Assembly (NCBI GenBank): GCA_009780545.1 | Contig: WQZW01000015.1 | Coordinates: 1 to 12,398 of the forward strand | Length of the DNA stretch: 12,398 nucleotides | Direction: 5' to 3' | Source of the DNA: Treponema sp. | GTDB lineage: Bacteria > Spirochaetota > Spirochaetia > Treponematales > Breznakiellaceae | Shown: positions 7,064-12,398 of the stretch, in pieces | Numbering within the stretch: position 1 is the first letter of the stretch | Layout: every line of letters begins with the position of its first letter | Notes under the pieces: model-generated | What the model was told of the DNA's origin: nothing | What the model saw: the letters and a program-made list of their open reading frames with translations, nothing else | The model's database searches: none | Program-made: the position numbers and the translations under genes

Positions 7064-7093
7064 AGCCTAGCCTCCCCGCCCGGCCTTTGTCAA
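7064..7093 (-). promoter_or_regulatory. Candidate promoter of the radical SAM cluster
   Basis: On the minus strand a perfect TTGACA (7093-7088) is followed after 18 nt by TAGGCT (7069-7064), a weak -10. The transcript would start near 7057, leaving a leader of about 120 nt to the GTG at 6936. A perfect 12-bp palindrome, CCTTAATTAAGG, lies just upstream at 7106-7117, between the two divergent transcription units. The rest of 6937-7256 shows no gene. Confidence 0.45.
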
Positions 7094-7105
7094 CCCCCGG
7101 CGTTG

Positions 7106-7117
7106 CCTTAATTAAGG
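7106..7117. promoter_or_regulatory. Palindrome between divergent promoters, possible operator
   Basis: CCTTAATTAAGG is a perfect 12-bp palindrome and an AT-rich core in GC-rich surroundings. It lies 12 nt upstream of the radical SAM -35 and about 105 nt upstream of the ptsI -35. The position fits an operator for the radical SAM unit. The palindrome is short enough to be chance. Confidence 0.25.
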
Positions 7118-7221
7118 AAGGGGATTCGGTGGGCATGCCCGCCGAGCGGGCGATTTATCCTTCGCGGGAAGACGGGCCGCTTCGGTTTGCGGGATTGGTT
7201 TCCGCGTTTCAGGACAGCTAC

Positions 7222-7251
7222 TTGTTACCGGGCCGAGGCAAAGCCTACAAT
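7222..7251 (+). promoter_or_regulatory. ptsI promoter giving a leaderless mRNA
   Basis: TTGTTA (7222-7227) and TACAAT (7246-7251) are separated by 18 nt. Only 5 nt (GGGTT) separate the -10 from the ATG at 7257, so transcription should start at or within one base of the start codon. No Shine-Dalgarno is present, which agrees with leaderless translation. Confidence 0.5.
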
Positions 7252-7256
7252 GGGTT

Positions 7257-8882
7257 ATGGTTACGTTACGGGGGAAAGGGGTAAGCCCGGGGATCACCTC
7301 GGGAAGGCTGCGTTTTTTGGAGACGGCTGCGGTTTCGACCGAAAGGCGGATTGTCGAGGACGCGGCGGCGGAGGAAGGACGGTTCCTGCGGGCGCTGGAG
7401 ACCGCCGGCCGGCAGCTCGACGGGCTTACGGCCCTGGCCGAGGACAGGCTGGGGAAGGAGAACGCCGCCGTCTTTCGGATGCACCGGATGCTGCTGGAGG
7501 ATACCGAGTACACCGATCCGATCGTGGAGATCATTCGGGAGGAGCGGGTTTGTGCCGAGTATGCGGTGGGCGAGGTGGGGTTTCGGCTTGCCGCCGTTTT
7601 CGTCGGGATGGAGGACGAGGACCTGCGTTCCAGGGGCAGCGACGTTCGGGACGTTTCCGACCGGCTGCTGGGCATCCTCGCCGATGTTTCGCAGGGTCCG
7701 GAAGCGGCCGGCGGCGGGGCCGACATCCTGGTCGCCGACGACTTCAGCCCGAGCAGGACGGCGCTCCTGGACCGCTCGAAGGTGAGGGCTCTGCTCTGCA
7801 GGCAGGGTTCGGCGGGCTCGCACATGGCGATCTTTGCCCGTACCATGGGAATCCCGGCGATCGTCGCCCTCGGACCTTCCCTCGATTCCGGTTTTGAAGG
7901 CCGGGCGGCGATGCTCGACGGCGGAACCGGAACCCTGTACGTCGAGCCGGATCTTCCCACCCGCCAAATCCTTCATGTAAAGTCCGAGAAGCAACGTTCC
8001 GAAAGCAGGAATCTGGAAGCATTTCGCGGGAAGCCCACGCTGACGGCAAGCGGCCGACGGATAAAGCTATACGCCAACATCGGTTCGGCCGCCGACGCAT
8101 CCGCCGCCCTTGCCGCCGATGCCGAGGGCGTCGGCCTGTTCCGCAGCGAATTCCTGTACCTCGGCCGGGAGGATTTTCCGGACGAACAAACCCAGTACGA
8201 AAGCTACGCGGCGGTGCTCGATCTGATGGGCGACCGCCCGGTAATCATCCGCACCCTGGACATCGGGGCCGACAAGCGGCTTCCGTACATGGACCTTCCG
8301 CCGGAGGAAAACCCGGCCCTGGGAATGCGGGCGATCCGGCTCTGCCTTACCCGGCCGGAGATTTTCCGTACCCAGCTTCGGGCCATCTTCAGGGCATCGG
8401 TCGTCGGCAACGCCTCGCTGATGTTCCCGATGATAAGTTCGCCCGAGGAACTGGCCCGGGCGAAGGCGGCGGTTCGGGATGTATGTCGGGAACTTGCCGA
8501 AGAAGGGATTCCCTTCAAGGAGATTCCCCTGGGGATAATGGTCGAAACCCCGGCGGCCGCCCTGCTCGGCGACATCCTTGCCCGGGAAGTCGATTTTTTC
8601 AGCATCGGGACCAACGACCTTGCCCAGTACGTCCTTGCCGTCGACCGCCAGAACGAATCCCTTGCCGAATTCTCCCCGCCGGCCCACGAGGCCGTCCTCC
8701 GCCTTATCCGCCTGACCGTGGAAAACGCCCACAAGGCCGGCATCTGGTGCGGCATCTGCGGAAACCTCGCCGGCGACCTTTCGCTGACGGCCACGTTTAT
8801 GGAGATGGGAGTTGATGAATTGTCGGTGGAGCCTTCAATGATCCTGAAGGTGCGGGCCGCTATTGCGAACACCGAAGGCTAG
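7257..8882 (+). CDS. ptsI: PTS enzyme I (phosphoenolpyruvate-protein phosphotransferase)
   Basis: A 541-aa cytoplasmic protein, slightly shorter than the usual 570 or so. It transfers phosphate from PEP to His of HPr. The phospho-histidine region is 'GSAGSHMAIFARTMGIPAIV' (His189). The PEP-binding barrel shows 'GLFRSEFLYL' (Arg296), 'IRTLDIGADKR' (Arg332), 'NPALGMRAIR' (352-361), 'MVETPAAAL' (Glu430) and 'DFFSIGTNDLAQYVLAVDR' (446-464). The proton-donor Cys501 is kept in 'CGNLAGD', although the family's usual CGE is CGN here. The N-terminus 'LRGKGVSPGITSG' is family-typical, so ATG 7257 is secure even though no ribosome-binding site precedes it. No HPr or EII gene is in the window, so it may serve a regulatory or incomplete PTS. 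The last 18 codons are repeated three more times downstream. Confidence 0.96.
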   Translation: MVTLRGKGVSPGITSGRLRFLETAAVSTERRIVEDAAAEEGRFLRALETAGRQLDGLTALAEDRLGKENAAVFRMHRMLLEDTEYTDPIVEIIREERVCAEYAVGEVGFRLAAVFVGMEDEDLRSRGSDVRDVSDRLLGILADVSQGPEAAGGGADILVADDFSPSRTALLDRSKVRALLCRQGSAGSHMAIFARTMGIPAIVALGPSLDSGFEGRAAMLDGGTGTLYVEPDLPTRQILHVKSEKQRSESRNLEAFRGKPTLTASGRRIKLYANIGSAADASAALAADAEGVGLFRSEFLYLGREDFPDEQTQYESYAAVLDLMGDRPVIIRTLDIGADKRLPYMDLPPEENPALGMRAIRLCLTRPEIFRTQLRAIFRASVVGNASLMFPMISSPEELARAKAAVRDVCRELAEEGIPFKEIPLGIMVETPAAALLGDILAREVDFFSIGTNDLAQYVLAVDRQNESLAEFSPPAHEAVLRLIRLTVENAHKAGIWCGICGNLAGDLSLTATFMEMGVDELSVEPSMILKVRAAIANTEG

Positions 8883-9035
8883 GCAGTATCCCCTGTAACC
8901 AAGGTGTTGCGAGAGCGAGAAAATCCCCAAGCCGGAAGAAGCCTCCGGGCGCAGACCGGAGGGGTGGAGGCAGTTCAAGCTGTCTACGGCAGCTTGAACT
9001 GATCTCCGAGTCCAAGCTGCCATGCAGCTTGGACC
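8826..9035 (+). repeat. ptsI-tail/hairpin tandem repeat, unit P1
   Basis: This 210-bp unit begins at the last 18 codons of ptsI (VEPSMILKVRAAIANTEG, stop TAG). After the stop comes H0 (GCAGTA 8883-8888 with TGTTGC 8905-8910, two G-T wobbles), the AATCCCCAAGCCGGAAGAAG lead-in, and H1 (arms CCTCCGG 8942-8948 and 8956-8962). An unusual H2 follows (12-bp arms 8971-8982 and 8990-9001, CAGTTCAAGCTG, loop of 7), then H3 (arms 9010-9020 and 9024-9034, GTCCAAGCTGC, loop CAT). The H2 arms resemble those of H3, so H2 was probably overwritten from H3. Confidence 0.9.
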
Positions 9036-9226
9036 GTGGAGCCCGCGGCGGTGCTGAAGGTAAGGGCCGCTATTGCGAACACCGAAGGTTAGGCAGTATC
9101 CCCTGTAACCAAGGTGTTGCGAGAGCCGACCAATCCCCAAGCCGGAAAAAGCCTCCGGGCACAGACCGGAGGGGTGGAGTTTTGCTTGGCAAAACTCCAA
9201 GTCCAACCTGCCATGCAGGTTGGACC
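9036..9226 (+). repeat. ptsI-tail/hairpin tandem repeat, unit P2
   Basis: A 191-bp unit. The ptsI-tail segment reads VEPAAVLKVRAAIANTEG then TAG: the SMI residues of the gene are replaced as a block by AAV, and the rest is nearly identical. H0 lies at 9093-9098/9115-9120. The linker is GAGAGCCGACCAATCCCC, unlike P1. H2 is the standard GGAGTTTTGC (9176-9185/9189-9198). H3 has arms 9201-9211/9215-9225 (GTCCAACCTGC). The tail copy has no start codon or ribosome-binding site. Confidence 0.9.
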
Positions 9227-9417
9227 GTGGAGCCTGTGGCGGTGCTGAAGGTAAGGGCCGCTATTGCGAACGCCGAAGGTTAGGCAGTATCCCCTGTAAC
9301 CAAGGTGTTGCGAGAGCCGACCAATCCCCAAGCCGGAAGAAGCCTCCGGGCGCAGACCGGAGGGGTGGAGTTTTGCTTGGCAAAACTCCAAGTCCAACCT
9401 GCCATGCGGGTTGGACC
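9227..9417 (+). repeat. ptsI-tail/hairpin tandem repeat, unit P3
   Basis: A 191-bp unit, almost identical to P2. The tail reads VEPVAVLKVRAAIANAEG then TAG. H0 lies at 9284-9289/9306-9311. H2 lies at 9367-9376/9380-9389. H3 lies at 9392-9402/9406-9416, with an A-to-G change in the right arm that turns a T-A pair into a T-G wobble. Confidence 0.9.
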
Positions 9418-9587
9418 GTGGAGCCCGCGGCGGTGCTGAAGGTAAGGGCCGCTATTGCCGGCGTTGAAGGCTAGGCAATATCCCCTGTAACCAAGGTATT
9501 GCGAGAGCGAGAAAATCCCCAAGCCGGAAGAAGCCTCCGGGCGCAGACCGGAGGGGTGGAGGCGATCTCCGAGTCCAAGCTGCCATT
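9418..9587 (+). repeat. ptsI-tail/hairpin tandem repeat, unit P4 (truncated)
   Basis: The tail reads VEPAAVLKVRAAIAGVEG then TAG. H0 is GCAATA (9475-9480) with TATTGC (9497-9502), fully Watson-Crick where the other units use wobbles. The linker (GAGAGCGAGAAAATCCCC) and H3 left arm (GTCCAAGCTGC) match P1, not P2 or P3. H2 is reduced to GGAGGCGATCTCC, as if the P1-type hairpin had been excised. H3 is broken after its left arm, where the family-2 element begins. Confidence 0.85.
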
Positions 9588-9610
9588 GCCGGGGTTGGGG
9601 CCCAAAGATG

Positions 9611-9743
9611 GAAGGTCATCCCGGAAATGCGGGGGCGTTGCGGGGGTGGAACCCCCGCTCGGGGGGTAACGGAAAACGCCGAATCCAAGCTGCCTTGGCA
9701 GTTTGGATTCGGCGTTTGAAGTGGAGGGGGGCTTGGCCCCCCG
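9611..9743 (+). repeat. Structured repeat element, plus orientation (family 2)
   Basis: This shares ordered blocks with the minus strand of 1394-1600: TCATCCCG, AAATGCGGGG, CGTTGCGGGG, GGGGGGTAACGGAAAA, GCCGAA, TTTGAAG and a terminal G/C hairpin. Internal hairpins are GCGGGGG/CCCCCGC (9640-9646/9652-9658, loop TGGAA) and GGGGGGC/GCCCCCC (9726-9732/9736-9742, loop TTG). The centre carries the long hairpin at 9674-9717 in place of the left copy's sequence. The element sits between the convergent ptsI and chemoreceptor genes and may help to end both transcripts. Confidence 0.7.
9674..9717. terminator. Long hairpin, probable bidirectional terminator
   Basis: A 21-bp stem (arms 9674-9694 and 9697-9717, one G-T wobble, 2-nt centre) begins with an A-run and ends in TTT. 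It can therefore act as a factor-independent terminator on either strand, although the T-tract is short. It lies between the convergent ptsI and chemoreceptor genes. Its core (TCCAAGCTGCC) is the H3 arm of unit P1, so it appears to be an H3 hairpin extended by the flanking element. Confidence 0.6.
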
Positions 9744-9750
9744 CATTGTA

Positions 9751-11946
9751 CTAAACCTTGAACCGCGAAACCGCCGCCACCAGCGCGGAAATGTTCTCCC
9801 GGTTCCGGCCGGACAGTTCGTTGACGCTGTTCACCGCCCCGTTGACCCGGGTCGCGCCGATCGCCATCTCGTTCATGCTGTCGGTGATCTCCCGGGTGAC
9901 TCCGGCGAGGCGGTGGCTTTCCTCGATGACCCCCCGGCTGCCCTCGAGCATTTCCCTGGAGCCGTGCCGCACCTCGCCGGTGATCTCGCTGACCTGCACC
10001 GACGCGTCCAGCACCTGCCGGCTTCCCTGGCTCTGCTCGTCCATCGCCGCGCTCATGCTCTCCGACTGCTCGGCCACGGTCCGTATGCCCCGGTCGATGG
10101 ACTCGAACCGTTTGAGGACCTTTTCGGTCGAGCCGGTGATCCGGTCGATGGAGCCCTTGATCTTTTTCAATACCAGGCCGATGGTCTTCGACTGGTCGCC
10201 GGAACTTTCGGCCAGCTTGCGGATCTCGTCGGCGACCACGGCGAATCCCTTTCCGGCATCCCCGGCATGGGCGGCCTCGATGGCGGCGTTCATCGAAAGC
10301 AGGTTCGTCTGGCTGGCGATGTTTTCCATCACCGTGTTGATCTCCAGAAGCCCCTCCGATTCCCGGGCGATTTCCAGGATGTCGGCGGCCACTTCCTGCA
10401 GGCCGGAACGTCCGGTTTCCGAGGATTCCTTGAGGTCCTGCACGTCGGCGGCGTTCCTGGCAAGCGTCGCCGTCACCGTCTGGATGTTGGCCAGCATTTC
10501 CTCGATGGAGGAGGACGCGGACGAGACCGCCGCACTCTGCCTGTCCACATGCCCGGACAGCTTGTCGATGTTCGCCGTCACCTGTTCCATCGTGGCGTTG
10601 GTCTGGGTAACGCTGGCGCTCTGGCCGATGATCCTGCCCTTGATGCTCTGGATGTTCGAGCTGATCTGGTTCATCGCCGAGGCCGTGTCCGTCATGTTGA
10701 CGGCAAGGTCGTCGCCGATTTTCGTGAGGGCCTCGGCCTGGTTCTTTATCGACAGGACCAGCTCCCGTATCTTGGCGATGGTCATGTTGAAAAAGCGCGC
10801 CGCGGCCGCGGTCTCGCCGGATCCGGTTTCCGGCAGGGCCACGGTAAGGTCCCCGTCGCCGGATGCTATGTCGTTGAGGACATGCGACATATTGACGATG
10901 GGCCTGGCGATCGACCTGGAGATGAAAAAGGCGACCAGGATCGCAAGGACGATGGTCAGCGCCCCGATTATCGCGGCGAACTTTATCATCGCGTAGGTTC
11001 CGGCATGCACCTCGTCCATCGGTATGGCGATGGCGAAGGCCCATTGGTCCGGAAAATCCGAAATCCGCACCGGAACGGTAAGCACATGGTAATGTCCGCC
11101 CCGCATGGCCACGTCGAAGCCGTACTCCCGCCCTTCGCGAACCGCCTTGTCGAACGGGATGAGGTGTTCGCCGAGCAGTTCCCCCTCCGCCTGGGCAAGG
11201 CTCAGGCCCAGGTTGTCCGCGTCGGCATGGGAAACCACCGTGGCGTTGGCGCTCATGGCCAGCGCAAGCGTGCCGGAGAAGGCGCACCTGAAGTCCTGTC
11301 CTATGGGCTGCAGGGTCAGGTGCAGCCCCATGTCGACCCCGAGCACGCCGACGACGTCACCTGCGGAATTGCGGATCGGGGCGGCGATGGTGCTGGGGTA
11401 CCGCAGCTCGCCGGCGAGGACCCGGTCGTAGGGATTGGTGATGATCTGCCTGCCCTGCATCGGCAGCCGGAAATAATCCTCGTTTTCGTAATCCTCGGCC
11501 AGATACCGCACGAGCTCGTCGGTGCGCTTCAGGACGTAGCCCGGAATGAAACGCCCCTCCTCGTTCGTGCCGGGGAGCCCCAGGCCGGCCCGCGCCGAAT
11601 CGTCGCCCTCAAGGACGTCCGGAAGCCAGATGCTCCAGACATGGATGGCGGCGTCGTTCTCCTCCAGCAGGGCCAGTACCAGGCCGTCCAGGAAAGGCCG
11701 CCTTCCCTCGACCGGAATTTTCTCGTACTGCCCCATGGCGACGGCGGCGGTGGCCACCTTGTCCCACTCGTTTTCCAGAAAGTTGGAAAATTCGCTGGCG
11801 ACCTGCCGCGCCGTGGCCTGCGCCAGACCGGAAGCCAGCTCCTCCGCCGCGTTCCATGCGCGAAGCACCAGAACCGTGCCCAGCAGCCCGACGCTGACCA
11901 CGCTCATGATGCCCATTACCAACGTGATACGAAACCCTATTTTCAT
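9751..11946 (-). CDS. Methyl-accepting chemotaxis protein with dCache sensor
   Basis: A 731-aa transmembrane chemoreceptor that signals to CheA/CheW. The ATG follows GGGGAG at 4 nt. TM1 is at about 7-29. A periplasmic double-Cache-type ligand domain is at about 35-318, with 'GYVLKR', 'EDYFRLP' and '[18 protein letters not shown]' as dCache landmarks. TM2 is at about 322-343, and HAMP at about 344-396 (SRSIARPI...). A long coiled-coil signalling domain follows, and its hairpin tip '[20 protein letters not shown]' (543-562) and '[16 protein letters not shown]' (565-580) are textbook MCP. The protein ends in SRFKV with no CheR-tethering pentapeptide. The ligand is unknown; dCache sensors often bind amino acids, amines or carboxylates. 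The gene is monocistronic, and its 3' end meets the repeat element at 9611-9743. Confidence 0.96.
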   Translation of the reverse strand: MKIGFRITLVMGIMSVVSVGLLGTVLVLRAWNAAEELASGLAQATARQVASEFSNFLENEWDKVATAAVAMGQYEKIPVEGRRPFLDGLVLALLEENDAAIHVWSIWLPDVLEGDDSARAGLGLPGTNEEGRFIPGYVLKRTDELVRYLAEDYENEDYFRLPMQGRQIITNPYDRVLAGELRYPSTIAAPIRNSAGDVVGVLGVDMGLHLTLQPIGQDFRCAFSGTLALAMSANATVVSHADADNLGLSLAQAEGELLGEHLIPFDKAVREGREYGFDVAMRGGHYHVLTVPVRISDFPDQWAFAIAIPMDEVHAGTYAMIKFAAIIGALTIVLAILVAFFISRSIARPIVNMSHVLNDIASGDGDLTVALPETGSGETAAAARFFNMTIAKIRELVLSIKNQAEALTKIGDDLAVNMTDTASAMNQISSNIQSIKGRIIGQSASVTQTNATMEQVTANIDKLSGHVDRQSAAVSSASSSIEEMLANIQTVTATLARNAADVQDLKESSETGRSGLQEVAADILEIARESEGLLEINTVMENIASQTNLLSMNAAIEAAHAGDAGKGFAVVADEIRKLAESSGDQSKTIGLVLKKIKGSIDRITGSTEKVLKRFESIDRGIRTVAEQSESMSAAMDEQSQGSRQVLDASVQVSEITGEVRHGSREMLEGSRGVIEESHRLAGVTREITDSMNEMAIGATRVNGAVNSVNELSGRNRENISALVAAVSRFKV

Positions 11947-12367
11947 ACTTCTCCCCGGGAGGGTGGACGCGGATTAATGTACACGTTTGGGTTCGATGAC
12001 AGAGGATGCTCTTTTGCAATTCCTGTTGCTCAACCTACGATGCCGTGCCTATTTTAAATCCACCCGTGCCCTTTTCAAGCAAGATAGGCATGCCGAAAAC
12101 CGGAGTCAAGTAAAAAATAAAAAAAAATCGCCGCCGGAAAATAAAAACATCGCCGTTGTCGATGCTCTGCTGCGATACCGGACTTGCGAAACCGGAATGG
12201 ATTTCGATACGAATAAACGAAGAATCATGAAAAACTACGGCGGCGGCAGGTAAGGGCCTGCATGATTTCAAAGATGTCGGTAAGCTTCCCCAATCTTACG
12301 TCCGTAAGATTGGATGCGCCGCATCTGGTGCCTTGATCGTCAATCCGTTTATTCAGGAAGACAGAAA
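11947..12367. other. Intergenic region between divergent genes, no credible gene
   Basis: These 420 bp separate the chemoreceptor from a plus-strand gene at the window edge. The stretch 12050-12250 is AT-richer than the rest, with A-runs around 12112-12127. Short open frames exist on both strands but lack ribosome-binding sites and recognisable composition. Regulatory sequence for both neighbours is expected here. The only clear structures are the inverted repeats at 12290-12325. Confidence 0.5.
12290..12325. repeat. Two adjoining inverted repeats upstream of the right-edge gene
   Basis: The first has 11-bp perfect arms (CCAATCTTACG at 12290-12300, partner 12303-12313) around a 2-nt centre. 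It is followed at once by GATGCG/CGCATC (12313-12318 and 12320-12325). The first resembles the H3 hairpins of the repeat family in its CCAA...TTGG base, or it could be a dyad operator 43 nt before the ATG at 12368. Confidence 0.55.
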
Positions 12368-12398
12368 ATGAAGACAGATAAAATACAAGCAATTGCAA
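12368..12398 (+). CDS. 5' end of a plus-strand gene, product unknown (partial)
   Basis: The ATG at 12368 follows AGGAAG at about 7 nt and reads MKTDKIQAIA to the window edge. The product cannot be identified from ten codons. It is divergent from the chemoreceptor. Confidence 0.45.
   Translation, partial: MKTDKIQAIA

Noticed and set aside
9029..9474. Short plus-strand frames ending in the duplicated ptsI tails
   Set aside because: They arise only because the repeat unit is read across its hairpins. They have no ribosome-binding site, and the 191-bp period shifts frame between units.
8883..9587. CRISPR array or integron attC array
   Set aside because: The units are about 191 bp with no spacer/repeat alternation, and no cas genes, integrase or consistent attC core sites (GTTRRRY/RYYYAAC) are seen.
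9452..11287. Minus-strand frame of 611 codons
   Set aside because: It is an out-of-frame reading of the chemoreceptor gene, rich in Arg, Gly and Pro, with no domains.
9703..12057. Very long plus-strand open frame (784 codons)
   Set aside because: It is antisense to the clear chemoreceptor gene. High GC content keeps the opposite frame open, and no domain is recognisable.
11950..12060. Sigma-54 or sigma-28 promoter for the chemoreceptor
   Set aside because: A GGCACG is present, but no TTGC at the required distance. A TAAA has no GCCGATAA-like partner.
11987..12271. Short open frames on both strands (11987-12253 and 12035-12271)
   Set aside because: They have no ribosome-binding site and no recognisable domain, and they overlap each other in AT-richer intergenic DNA.

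Overview
The window comes from a GC-rich, double-membraned bacterium, most likely a Treponema-like spirochaete. This is an inference from the gene set (LysM/M23 envelope proteins, a Wzi-like outer-membrane barrel, a dCache chemoreceptor, an isolated enzyme I and an isolated ClpP) and from the style of the intergenic repeats. No rRNA or other phylogenetic marker is present.

Layout, left to right. (1) 1-46: first codons of a minus-strand gene. (2) 47-392: two tandem copies of a three-hairpin repeat. (3) 393-1280 (-): an unusual protein with an Hsp70 substrate-binding-like domain, one membrane helix and a LysM domain. (4) 1281-1757: a structured repeat element, one degenerate hairpin copy and the clpP promoter. 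(5) 1758-2381 (+): a ClpP-family protease. (6) 6936-2403 (-): four co-directional genes encoding a radical SAM/SPASM enzyme, a Wzi-like outer-membrane barrel, a LysM-M23 peptidoglycan hydrolase and a PrsW-like membrane protease. (7) 6937-7256: divergent promoter region. (8) 7257-8882 (+): PTS enzyme I (ptsI). (9) 8826-9587: a four-unit tandem array in which the last 18 codons of ptsI are duplicated together with a block of hairpins, followed by a second repeat element and a long hairpin terminator. (10) 9751-11946 (-): a dCache chemoreceptor. (11) 11947-12367: AT-richer intergenic DNA with two adjoining inverted repeats, and then the first codons of a plus-strand gene.

The minus-strand cluster 6936-2403 reads as an envelope unit: peptide or glycan modification, outer-membrane export or assembly, wall remodelling and membrane proteolysis. 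PtsI and the chemoreceptor are ordinary housekeeping and signalling genes. The most unusual content is intergenic. A family of hairpin repeats has arms that differ from copy to copy yet stay complementary, and it has amplified together with the 3' end of ptsI. Several genes also have -10 boxes so close to their start codons that leaderless mRNAs are expected.
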